Assembly (NCBI RefSeq): GCF_002234675.1
Contig: NC_019866.2
Span: forward strand, 25,754,531 to 25,818,530
DNA: 64,000 bases
Reading direction: 5' to 3'
Source: Oryzias latipes
Taxonomy: Eukaryota; Chordata; Actinopteri; Beloniformes; Adrianichthyidae
The notes under the pieces were generated by a model. The model ran no database searches, was not told where the DNA came from, and saw only the letters and a list, made by a program, of their open reading frames with translations. The translations under genes were made by a program, and so were the position numbers. This document shows, one piece after another, positions 10,801 through 22,800 of this stretch. Every line of letters begins with the position of its first letter. Positions within the stretch are counted from its first letter, which is position 1.

Positions 10801-13800
10801 CATATCAGGCAGTATAAGCACTTGGTTATTTGTACAAAAATAAATTACTTTTTTTAGACTCCTCTCCATAAACAAAGGCAATTCTAAAACTTTCCCCTCA
10901 TGAATAACATTTTACCCCCCCCCCCCCCCCCCTCAGTCTCTCGCCTTAATTTTTCCCCCAGTGATACATGTAACCCACTCCAGCAATTTTTTTAACCTAG
11001 AAATTCTACTTATTGGCAACATGCATAAGAACATTACATTTTAAACTGATGTGTTCCGTATTGGCGATGCATTTGTAATTATGTGTTTGAGACATGATTT
11101 TCATGTTATTGTCAGGGTGAGAGGAGATCACGGAGGAGAAAATGTGGGCATAGTTAATGCTCACAGTACGTACAACTGACACAAACGGCTTCACTGTGGG
11201 AAAAGTGTACACACAATCAACAGTGAGTTGAACCTAGTTTTAGAAGCTTTAATATATACACAGGGCTCCAGACTGCGTCCATTTGGTCGCATTTTGCGAC
11301 CAAAATTTGAGAGTGTGCGACTGAATTTTACACCCAGTCGCACATGTGCTACCAGTAAATTTGCCTCCTCCACCCTCCGTATTTTTTATACATTAAACAT
11401 GAAAGGAGCACGTCAATGATCGATGAAATGAGAGATGAAATCATCAATGAGACGCGAGCGCACATGCACGCAGGCAGACACACACACTGGCGCGAATACT
11501 CATGAGACTGGAGCACACGCGAGCACACACTCGCGTTTCATTGAGTGATGCCTGAGGCGGCCAATGCGCGTGAGAAGAATAGGGAAAGTCATTGCAAGTG
11601 GCTAAAATATGTGGAGGGGCGGGGCCTAAAGATAATCGAGCGCGCGTAAACATCAGTGGGAAGGAAACGGAGACAAATATCATCACAACCTGATATGTGC
11701 GTCTGAGCTATGAGCAAGCGAACTATTGATTCGTTCTTCCGACCTGCAGCTAGTGTACCAGTGACAGAGTGTACAGCAGGGGTCTCAAACTCGCATGAAA
11801 TCGAAGCTGCAGCGAGACTGAAAGAGACCAGGAATTAGGAGTTGTCCTTAACATTCAATTTCGTTTTAATATGCCTCTCCCCCTAAGTATGAGCTGTGAT
11901 ATTACATCTTTTATAATTATTTTAATGTTTTGTAATGGATGTAGCCTTTTTTTTAATCAGTTGGTATTTTAAATTATTTTAATTGAACAGTGAACTACAA
12001 AAAACCCATCAGGAAGCATGTCCCATAATGCATTGTTTTGTAGTCTGTAGGGCAGCTTTTAGTCCAATACTAAATTTCCAGCTGCGTTCACTCTGATTGG
12101 TGTCTTGCTCTCACCCCTTTCTCGTGATATTTTTGTTTTGATTGACAGGTGATGTTGGAGCAAAAACAAAAATATACGTCACACACCAGGTGATCTGTGC
12201 AGTGTTGCGTCCATCTGGGTGATCTCAAACACGCTTATTGTGCATCTTGGCTGAACCTATTTGGTGTCGCCAACATGAATTTCCATCCTCTAATATTTAC
12301 ATACATTTAAGTATTGTTTGAAACTGTGAAATTACGAAAGGTTACTACGGTAATCACTTGTTACTAAAAACTTTTTTTTATTCTAAAAGTATGGTATTTT
12401 TTTACTATTTTTACTTAGTTGTACTGTCGTGACAGCGATGGTGCTGTCAGTTTACCTTCATGTTGCATCTTCAAAAGTGCAGAATCCTCTCCTGAGGACC
12501 AAGACTTGCTCAATATCAGTCACATCACGTATTCTGCAGCCATTACATTTTTCTACCACGCATTCAGGCCAGTTTGGATGTCTTTAGTGACGCGTGGGAC
12601 AGCCAATCAGGACGGAGCAAAGCATGACACCAAATCAGCTGTGGCAGTTGGGCTTGACCCAGAACCCTGTTTCTGATCCCCGGGTAAATGCTTTATTTAA
12701 TCTCACTGTACTGGACAACTGATTTGTGTGCAGTTTGACTAAAGTGGAAAGTATCAAGAAGAGTATCATGAAATCATAATGACTACAGTGAATTTTCATC
12801 GAAAATGAATGAAAAGGATTATTGTTGTGTGGTGCAAACAATTTCCCTAAATTGTTTGTTTGTAGGAAGAATAGCACATCTGCAAGTTCAAAATGCATCA
12901 CAATGCATGGCATTATGAGCCATCAGCTGTACTAATCTCACTACTTTGTTAAGGTTCACTTATTTGCAAATTATAAACAGTTATGGAGATATGAAGTCTG
13001 CCTGCCAGCAACAATATAAGTTATTATTAGTCGGTCACTGTTCCTACATAATCTAAAACACAAAAAAAACAGTGCTGTTCATAAACAGTATCTTTTTTTT
13101 TTTTTTGTCAGGGTATGCTGGTTCCAGAGATTGAATGGGAGGAGAGTGGATCCATGACTGAACCTCATCCTGGGATCAATGTCCCGGTATGGGACAGTCC
13201 TCTTTTGGGTCCACAAATGTTGGAACTGCAAGACGACATCAATCCATTGTGGAATTCAGACCGTTTGGGAGTTGACCTACATCTTTACTGTCCAGTGTGT
13301 TTAGAACTTAATTTAGGCGACATAATTACATACAGAAGAAGAGAGACTGAGGGGAGCAAGACAAAGTTCAAATCAATACTGCTGTATTGTTCAAGGGACT
13401 TCATTGTATGTAAGGATGTTATGAAAATTAGTTCCAGTTTAAATAAAATTCAAATCAGTAGAGATCCCACATTTGCTTAAATTTTGATGTTTTAATCTGT
13501 CCATGTTTTCTCTGAATTTTACTCTGCAATAAAGGGTGAATGTTTGCACTTTGTTGTTCTATGACCATCTTTTGTTGTGTAGTATTTACCCAGCTATAAA
13601 ACACAGAGAGATGAGGATCTTTTTTGCAAGGGTGACCTGGCCAAGAGGTGTATATGTATATGGTTACAATATAAAATCAATGACATTTGAGTTATTAAAA
13701 AAATAAAATTAAGGTCAAGCAAAGTGACTTCGGGCTGAGCAGGGGATGTGTATTGGGTATCTGTGATTGACAGTGAGATGAACTTGAGGTAATGTAGTCC

Positions 13801-16800
13801 CATGTGGTACGGAGCAAAGTGATGCCAGTTTCTCCACAGAACCTACTGTGGAAGTTGCAGATTTTTCTCCTCCACCTTCATATCATCAAAACCGTGTCTG
13901 AGTGTTGAAATGACGCTAGCATGAAAGCTAAGAGAATAACGTACAAACAATCCCGAGTGAAACATTCATTTTAAATCTCATGACCAGTACAGAGTTCGAT
14001 GGATTCAATGTCAACTGCATTCAACCACTGTTGCCTTGCTTCCAGGTCCACTGAAAAGTTGCACAAGCCAGTAATTTTTGACAACCGAAGGCAATAAACC
14101 GACAAGCCATGCTAAGGCTAACACGCTAACGTCCGACTGGTACAGAATCAAATATGGGCGGGGCTTTTGCCACCCGCAGAAAGCGTAGAGAAAGTGTAAG
14201 GGGCCATACGATTGGCTAAAAGCGAACCCGCCTGCTTTCCCGATGAGTTTGATTGACAGATTCACTAGCCAATGGTGACATTAGTTGACCTGCTCCGTCA
14301 GATGAGTCTCAATATTCACCGTAGAAAAATCTCTCACACACACGGGGAGATTCACAAATGAGAACGGGATTTTGAATGCACAGTCTGCAGTTCGAATGAT
14401 CTGTGAGTTCACATCACATGTGTGCCTAAAAATCATGTTTGTGAAGCACTTACTGTGTATTTCTGATACATTTATTGTGAATTTCTAAAATGTTTTTTGT
14501 GAAACACAGTGTGCACATTTGTGAGAAACACTTATTGTGCATTTGTAAAACATTTAGTGTGCATTTGTGAAACACAATGTGTGTGTTTGTGAAACACAGG
14601 GTGTGTATTTCCGAATTTATTTTTCACGTTTGCATAAAATGACATTTGTGAATCGGAGCGTGTGCATTTGTAAAACAGGTTGTGTGCATTTCTGATTATT
14701 GAGACTGAATTAACTCCATACTGGGGTATGTGGTCCTGAATCCGACACGTATCCCATCTTTTCAAATGCGACCTCCGTCTGACCAGGCCACATGTATCCT
14801 GTACGTCATCGATACGCTACAAAAGTCATAATTCTGCATTGAAGTAGGCGGGAACTAGAACATAAACATCAACCAATGTGGACGATGCTGCTGAGACCAG
14901 TCAGTGGAAGGGAAGTGAGGTCAGCGATTGGATTCATATTTGGGGTGACAGCTCTACTCAGGCCAAACTCCAGGGCTCTGATCGCAACCGGGCGTTTTTT
15001 GAAAATATTTCCAGCGAAATAGTCGAGCGTGGTGTTGAACCTTTCCTAGAGTTACTTTTTTTCTCCCTTTCCGACCGTGGTCAGAAGCGCGGGGGACCAA
15101 AGGCGGATCCTCCTTCGAGGTTCACTTCCCCGTTGGGACCCTCAGATTCTCCAGGGCGGGTGAATAGAGTCAATAGCATTTATTCTGGGGGAAACCTTCT
15201 TTAATTACTGTTCTCCTTCCTCCATAACACACAACATGAATGCGCGCCCTCACTACCCCCCTGTCACTCCCTCCTACGCTGCACGCGCTCTCTCCTCTCT
15301 CTCACACACGCACGCGCGTGGCCCCAGCACATACACATCCTCATTCCACAACAGTGGGTCCAGACCATCCTGGCTCCAATGCCTTCTTAAAATGAGAAGA
15401 TTGTAATTGTGCTGCTCCTTTGTGAAAATGAATGTAATAATGCAAAAAGAGCTCCGCTGTTGACAACACTGTTGTTGACATCCATTGCTAACGTTAGCTA
15501 CTTCCACAAACAACAGTGACGTCGTTCACCGTTGAGGACTCTTTTGCACATGCAGGTCACTTCTGGGTCATGTCACGGTCACACAGGAGATCACAAAAGT
15601 TCCATATAATTGGAAATGTAAACGGCCTTGCAAAAAAAAAATACAGATTTTTTCAAAAAATCGGAATTGAGCATTAAGCCCTGCAGTGTGAACGTAGCCT
15701 TAGAGTCAACATGTACCAACAGATGATCCGCGGACAAATTTAAAGCAACTATTGTCGTGTTATCAGATGGAAAAAAGAGTCCAGCTGTTTATTTGTTTAC
15801 TTCTTACAGGCTTTTCTGAGTCTGATTACGCGGCACGCGCCCGACAGGCACTGCTGTGACATCCTAACAGCTACCTTGTAGTTCCTTAGAAGAAATCTTA
15901 AAAACAATGTCCTGACACCACAACCATGAGACACAGCAACTCATTGAAATGTGGGTGGATGAATGCAGGCTCATTAAAAAAACTTTTAACGTGATCCACA
16001 TCACTACTCACTGTTTTCCTGACAATCTATATGTCATAAACATTTATCACAACCTTCTTAGCCGTCGTCTCTTCAGTAACCGCCTTGCAGCACGTCTCCA
16101 CCGGACCAAAGTAAAAAGTATTGAACCTGACATGGATACAGACGTTTAGAATTGATCAGCAAAATATAAAGTTTGAATGAACTATCCTGACAAGGACTGC
16201 AGAGAGCAGGACTTCCAGAATTTCTGTCTGTAGTTGCTTTGCCCCACCCTCGTCATTCCTGGCCAGTGAGTGAAGAGATCTTTAGTCATGTGGTTTTGTT
16301 TACAAGCTTTGGTTTGAATCAGGAAAGGTCGCTTGACGGCAGTCTGAATACAGACCAAACACAAGGTTCAGGACTCGATCCAGAACAGATCAAGCAGACT
16401 GGGTCCGGAACAAACGCTTTTCCCACTCTGAACACATCCTTGAAGTCTTTAACCATGGAATTCCTTCACACCCATTTCTGTGTTTTGTCAAACACATGAA
16501 AAAATCTGATTTACTGGGTCATTTGCGCCCTCCTGAATAGTGGTTTTTCATTTATCAACAGCCAGCTCTGAGAACCGTTTAGAACAAAACCTGACAGGTG
16601 TGTTGCTGTACAGAAAACATTTAAAATGTCTCCTTTTTGTGTTCAACAATACAGCTGTGCTTTATAGACAAAACTCACTTTTTGGGCTTCTTCGCTGTAG
16701 TTAGGAAACTTGCTTTGGACACTGGAACCCCCAACCTGGTCTGACAGGCCTGCCACAGAGTATTTACACTATCCCCAAAAGTATTGGCTCCCCCACCCAG

Positions 16801-19800
16801 ATGAGCAGAATCAGGTGTCCTGATCACCTGGTCACAGGTGTATCAAATCAAACACCGTTTTCACAAACATTTGTGACAGAATGGCCGTTCTCAGGTGATA
16901 CGTGAATTCCAGCGTGGAACTGTCAGAGGACGCCACTGTGCATCAAATCCAGTTTCCTCTCTCCTAAATCTTCCACAGTCAGCTCTGTCAGAGCAAAGGA
17001 AGAGTTTGGGAGCAACAGCAGCTCAGCCTCCAAGTGGTCGACCACTAACCTGATGGGGAGGGGTCAGAGGATGCTGAAGGTCAAAGAGGTCACCCACTTT
17101 CTGCACTCAGTTGCTGCAGAGCTCCAGACGTCATGTGACCTTCAGATTACAAATCCATCTTCATGGAACTGGTTTCCATGGCGAGCAGCTGCATCCATCC
17201 ACACATCACCAGGTGAACGCAAAGCGTGGATGCAGCGGTGGAAAGCACGCCGCCACTGGACGCCAGAGCAGCGAGACGCCTTCTCTGGAGACATGGATCA
17301 CACTTTTCCATCTGGAAATCTGATGGACCAGTCTGGGTTTGGAGGTTGCCAGGACAACGGTACATTTGGGACGCCATTGTGCCGAGTGTAAAGTTTGGTG
17401 GAGGAGGTATTATGGTGTGGGCTTGTTTTTTTGGGCTTGACCCTTTAGTTCCAGTGAAAGGAACTCTGAATGCTTCAGGACTCCAAAACATTCTGGACAA
17501 TTCCATGATCCCAACCTGGAAGGAACAGTTTGGAGCGGCCCCTTCCTCTTCCACCATGACTGAGCAGCAGTGACCAAAGGTCAAAGGTCCATGAAGACAT
17601 GGAGGACAGAGTCTGATGATGAACTGGACAGAGTCCTGACCTGAACCCCATAGAAGACCTTTGGGAGGAATTAGAGCAGAGACTGATCCAGGCCTTCTCC
17701 ACCAACATCAGTGTGTGACCTCACCAATGACCTTCTGGAGGAACGGTCCAGAATTCCTAGAAACACTCCTGAACCTTGAGGACAGCCTTTCTAGAAGAGT
17801 TGGAGCTGGAATCCCTGCTAAAGGTGGAGCCACATCAGACTGAACTCTGTGGGTTAGGAATGGGACGACACTTCAGGTCATCTGTGAGTCAAGGCAGGTG
17901 AGCCAATACTTTTGGGAATATAGTGTATGACATCAGAGGGACTGGATGTCCTCCAGGAAGAAACTAGAACTTTAAAATCAGGTCAAATCAAGTGGAAATG
18001 AGGAAAGCACTGTTGTGAAATCATTTTAAGAAATACATAGGATTCTAATTTGAACCAGATATAAAGTCTAGATTGAACAAGATAAAGGTCATGACGGTGT
18101 CAAAGTTGTCTCACTGAGCTTCAGCTTCAAGGTTGATGGTGTAAAACCCCAATAGGGTAGAACCTCGTCGTCTGGTCACTCCTAGTCCTGTCTCAAGGGC
18201 TGATGCTGTACTAACTGTTGTCTTGTGCTACAGTACCCCAGGTTTTGGATGCAATGAGTGACAGCACCACCAGCTCTACCACTGCAAATGACTTGGATCT
18301 CATCTACCTTAAAGGCATCATGGAGAGCCCTCTGGTATTCGTCCACCTGTTCCCTCTTCAAGCACTCAGTGCTTTGTAGATTATCTGTGAGCCCACCACC
18401 CCCATGTGGGAGAATCTCACCACTTCTTTGAAGGCTTTGAACATGGGTCTGCATGGTATTTAGCTCCTCTCAACCCTGCTAAACTTTGGTTGAAAGAGAA
18501 CTGCTTTGTCACATGGATGGGTACTGGAATTATGGTTACACTGCCAGCAGCATTGTTTCTGAATCCAGACTGAAACTGGATCCAGAGATGCTAACTGCTA
18601 GCTGTCTGTATGGTAGGAGCCAGTGGAGAGCCCAAAGGAGCCCCGCCTGTCACCTGTGAGTGACAACAATGTGGAGCTCCTGCAGGAGATCCTAAGAGAC
18701 CTGGACCCGTTCATGCAGCGCTCCGACACCGCAGCTGAGCTGGCCCGCATCCTCACACAGCCCCACTTCCAGGTTGTCCCACCGCCACTCCCTTGAAACT
18801 GCATCAAAGTTTTCAGTATTTCACTTTGACGTTGTGTGTGAGTGTCAAACGAATAAAGCTTGTATCAATGCGGTCTGGTCTCTCAGTCTCTGCTGGAGAC
18901 CCATGATTGCGTGGCGTCCCAAGCAGCTGACAGCCTGCCCTCCAGCCCCTGTGACTTTGTGGACCACGAGTCTGAAGACAGAAACACGGCCGGCTTGCAG
19001 CTGCTGCCCGACGCCGTCCGCATGGTGGGCATTCGCATAGTGGCCGGGGAGCACTTGGTAAGCCCCGCCCACAATACCCACACACACAGGGTTTCAGTTC
19101 AGCCTAATATCAACTTCAATATGAATTCACAGGGGGTGACGTTTAAGGTGGAGGGAGGGGACCTGGTGATAGCACGCATCCTCCATGGTGGAATGATAGA
19201 CCAGCAGGGCCTGCTGCATGTCGGAGACGTCATCAAAGAGGTCAGGTCAACATGTCGGCTACAAGCTGACTCACAAATGCAGCAGCAAGTGACCAGCTTT
19301 GGTTCAGTGTCCGTGCTCCAATGCTGTTAGTTAGTATTTTCAGGTTTACGCCGTCTGGGTGTCTATCTTTACTGGACACAGTTAAAGGGAAGATTTTTAT
19401 TTAGTAGTAGTCCAGAATAACTTTAATTTCTCAAGAATTAATAATGTTTTCTGTTCTAGATGTTTAAATTGTGTAAAATGATAACAAACTACAGATTAGT
19501 ATTTCCAGCAGGTTTTTTCTTAAGAAAATCCAAAGGTTTTAAGATGACAGAAATTAATGTTCACTAAAATAAACCAGCACAAGAAGTTTGGTTTGTCTGG
19601 ATGGTTGTAGTTTTCCCATAAAAGAGCCGTCTGCGCTGCAGGTGAACGGGCGGGAGGTGGGCCGGGACCCCAGAGTGCTGCAGGAGGAGCTGCAGGCGGC
19701 CCGTGGGATCGTGGTTCTAAAGATCCTGCCCAGCTATCACGAGGCAATCCCTCCCCGACAGGTGCCTGAGCGCTTTCTGAAGAAGCTGTCTGCTGTTCCA

Positions 19801-22800
19801 GCTGCTGCAGGGGCTGATGGGAGGACATGTTTGTGTCTCCAGGTCTTCTTCAAGTGTCACTACAACTACGACCCAGAAAACGACAACCTCATTCCCTGTA
19901 AGGAGGCGGGGCTCAGGTTTCAAGCCGGGGATATTCTGCAGATTGTCAACCAGGACGACGTGAACTGGTGGCAGGTAAGGGTGTCGACCCTGCAGTGTTT
20001 GATTGATGGTTGGTGTTACTGATGGAGGACAGTGATCAGAATTGGCTATATTTCTGTGTGCAGGCCCGCCATGTGGAAGGGGGGAGCACAGGGCTGATCC
20101 CCAGTCAGGTGTTGGAGGAGAAGAGGAAAGCCTTTGTAAAGAGGGACGTGGAGCTGACGCCTGCAGGTAGCTGGATTCAGCTGGATACATCCATGTTTGC
20201 ACAGGAGATCGCTGAGAGGGAATCGGACATGTCAGAGCTGCTGCTCCGCCTTCAGTCGCTAAAAAACAAACACAAAGACGAATTCTGACTAAAAAGAATC
20301 TGAAAACGGGTTTAATTAGCAACAGAAAGTGAAATATTGACAGCGACGCTACTGTGATGCGTCTCCAGCCTCAGTTAAAGGCTGGACGCTGCTGTACAGA
20401 CAGGAGACTGCCACAGGTTGGCCCTCTTTGTCCCGCCCTCTTGCAGTTTCCATGGAAACAAACGTCTGCCAACAGAAATGACAGATGCTTCATGGCTTCT
20501 GTGACCTGCAGAAGTCTTCAGGACTGAAGGTGTGTTTCATGCAGAGCAGATGACCGGTTTCAATGCAGCAACAAGCGACACAATCGTCCAATGACAGCGC
20601 TGGTGGCAGCTGTTGATGGCCACTGATGGCGTTTAGGACCGCCACATGATGGCGTTGGCTAGAGCCCCCTTGGGGTTGCATTGATAAATCATCAGAGTGT
20701 CTCTGGATGTCATCTGGACTTTGTTTTGTCTGACCTCTCCACTCTTTGACTCCATCTGTTTTGGTTTGGCCGTTAAGGGAACCTCTGTCATGGTCTTGGA
20801 GTGAAGAAGAAGAAGAAGATGATGTACGTTACCACGAAGAACGCAGGTGAGTCCTCTGTTTGTTACTGAAGAGAAGCCGCTTTGTGCCGTAAAGCAGCTC
20901 TTTACAAACGGGTGTGTGCGTGCTGCTCCTTGGTAACTGGGGTAACGGGGCCACCGTCAGGGCGGGGCCACCGTTCAGCCACCGTCAGGCTGCCCTCTGC
21001 GTGCAGCCTAACCGTGAGAAATTAGGATCTTAGACCACCAGAGTGTAGTTTGTTCAGAAATGTAGCTATCATGTGCACGGGGTGTGCACATGAATGGCTC
21101 GTGCACGGGGTGTGCATGTGGCATTCACGTGTCCGTAAGGGGCCAGCACCTTCCTAATGGCTGGAGCGCTGCGTGAAGTGCAACTTACACTTACACAATG
21201 GTGCGCTCCGTTTCCATGACAACCCTCGAGGTGGCCACAAGAAGGCACACCTCTCTACAACTTGGAAGTGGCACATCACCTGCACCGGTGTGACGAAGGC
21301 TTTAGCAGCGTCTCTGGTCCAGGTTTTGTGTCCTGAAGCTGGTCCTGGGGGGTTTCAGTGACGTGGGGCTGACCTGGAAGACCTTTCTGTACTTCAGTCT
21401 TCTGTGATTTTTCTCTCCCTCTTTCCTGCAGAGTTTGACCGACATGAGATCCTGCTGTACGAAGAGGTCGCCAAAGTCCCGCCTTTCAAGAGGAAAACTT
21501 TGATTTTGATTGGTGCTCAGGGTGTTGGCAGGCGCAGACTGAAGGCCCAGCTGCTGCTCCGGGATCCAGAGCTTTTCGGGACCACAATCCCATGTATGAA
21601 TGCATGTCCCCGCTGCTGCTCAGCACGCCGTTTCTCCACAGCCTTTTCTTGTACTGCTGTGTGGAAAAAGTCTCATTGCATGTATGCGTGCATGTATCTC
21701 CACCCCCACGTGCACACTGCTACACTGCTCCCTGTCTGCTTCATCCCTCCCCCTAACCCACAGTGTATTGATGGACAGACGTCTTAGCAGATCTGGTATA
21801 ACTGTTACACAGTTTAAAATATTAACTTATTCAAATCAGCGCTTGTATCCCCCTCTCTCCCTTTTTTTCTCTTCAACCCCCCCTTCAGACTGTTCCCCTC
21901 TCCCTCCCCGCACACAGTAAATTTAACAAAAATAATAAAAAACAAAAACAAAAAGGGGTTAATACAAATATACACTCTGGTTTTCTGGAGATTCCTAACC
22001 TCTTTCTGCAATAATAAAGCCTGTCCAACACCAAAGGCCTTCAGCTCTCATCTGCTTGCTCAGTTGTTGGACAGAACAAGTTAGAATAAATAAATACATA
22101 AAAAGTCACATGACATTTTCAATATTTCTGCTCTCTGCTTGTATGTTACTAATCATGAAATACAAAAATCTGCTGTTTTGTCTTAAATCCACATGCAGAC
22201 ACTTCCAGAAAGCCCAAAAAGGGGGAGCGAGAGAGTCGGATGTACGCCTTCACCAGCCGCAGCAAGATGGAGGCTGACATCAAGAATGGCCGTTTCCTTG
22301 AATTTGGAGAGTTTGAAGGCAACCTGTACGGCTTAAAGATCGACTCCATACACGAGGTGGCTGAGGCAGGACGCATCTGCATTCTGGACGCCAACCCACA
22401 GGTGGGCCCGCGTCCAAAACGCTGAGCTTCAGACTTCAGCTGAATTCCTGCCCTACCCCTCTGGCCCCTCCCTTTTGCTCCAATTGTAGGGGTATTTGGA
22501 GCTGTAGAGGTGTCCAAAAGTAGGTTTTTAGTGTCCTGAAGCTCAGAAGTTTATCTTTTACATGGAAGTATTGAGTTTTTGTTTTCAAGTTACCAAACCG
22601 ATGTTGTTTTGCATTTTCTGAGCGCCGGCAGCTACAGGCTAACGTAGCTCACTGGCGACTAGTGATGACATCATCGAGTGGTAGTATGGTCGCGCTACTT
22701 TTCCATGTCTCTCCGCTTTGAGGGGTACATTTAGGGGCATGGAGGAATTCGGAGTGGGCCGTTGTTAATCTGGTTCTGGCTCGTGTGCATGGAGGCCCTC

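Larger units (their letters stand above)
8676..14720 (+). mobile_element. 6-kb DNA transposon with integrase-core transposase and ~530-bp inverted repeats
   Basis: The two ends are long inverted repeats of about 528 bp (8676-9203 and 14193-14720) starting TATGGAGTTAATTCAGTCTC. They are flanked by the 6-bp direct repeat CTGGGG at 8670-8675 and 14721-14726. Between them lie exon-like pieces of a DDE integrase-core (rve-like) protein. The structure resembles the eukaryotic integrase-type group called IS3EU in repeat libraries, but that name comes from memory and is unverified. It sits inside the Harbinger-like element and so is younger than it. A short relative lies at 45151-45945. Confidence 0.75.
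8542..15699. mobile_element. PIF/Harbinger-like element split by a later insertion
   Basis: The ends are 20-bp inverted repeats, GGCTACGTTCACACTGCAGG at 8542 and its complement ending at 15699, each flanked by the trinucleotide TTA (8539-8541 and 15700-15702). A 3-bp TTA target duplication is typical of PIF/Harbinger elements. Subtracting the internal insertion at 8676-14720 leaves about 1.1 kb, too short for a transposase. It carries a Myb/SANT-like coding fragment (14878 onward), the second protein of Harbinger elements. The superfamily call rests on the duplication length and the SANT fragment. Confidence 0.6.

Noticed and set aside
13115..13480. Stand-alone 121-codon host gene
   Set aside because: It lies inside the inverted repeats of the 8676-14720 element and matches the C-terminal part of its integrase-core protein.
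17053..17580. Host genes from overlapping 110-145-codon frames
   Set aside because: They are pieces of a frameshifted Tc1 transposase between TA-flanked inverted ends.
18182..18454. 90-codon minus-strand frame
   Set aside because: It is antisense to the mpp2 exon encoding [15 protein letters not shown], which has clear homology and correct splice sites on the plus strand.
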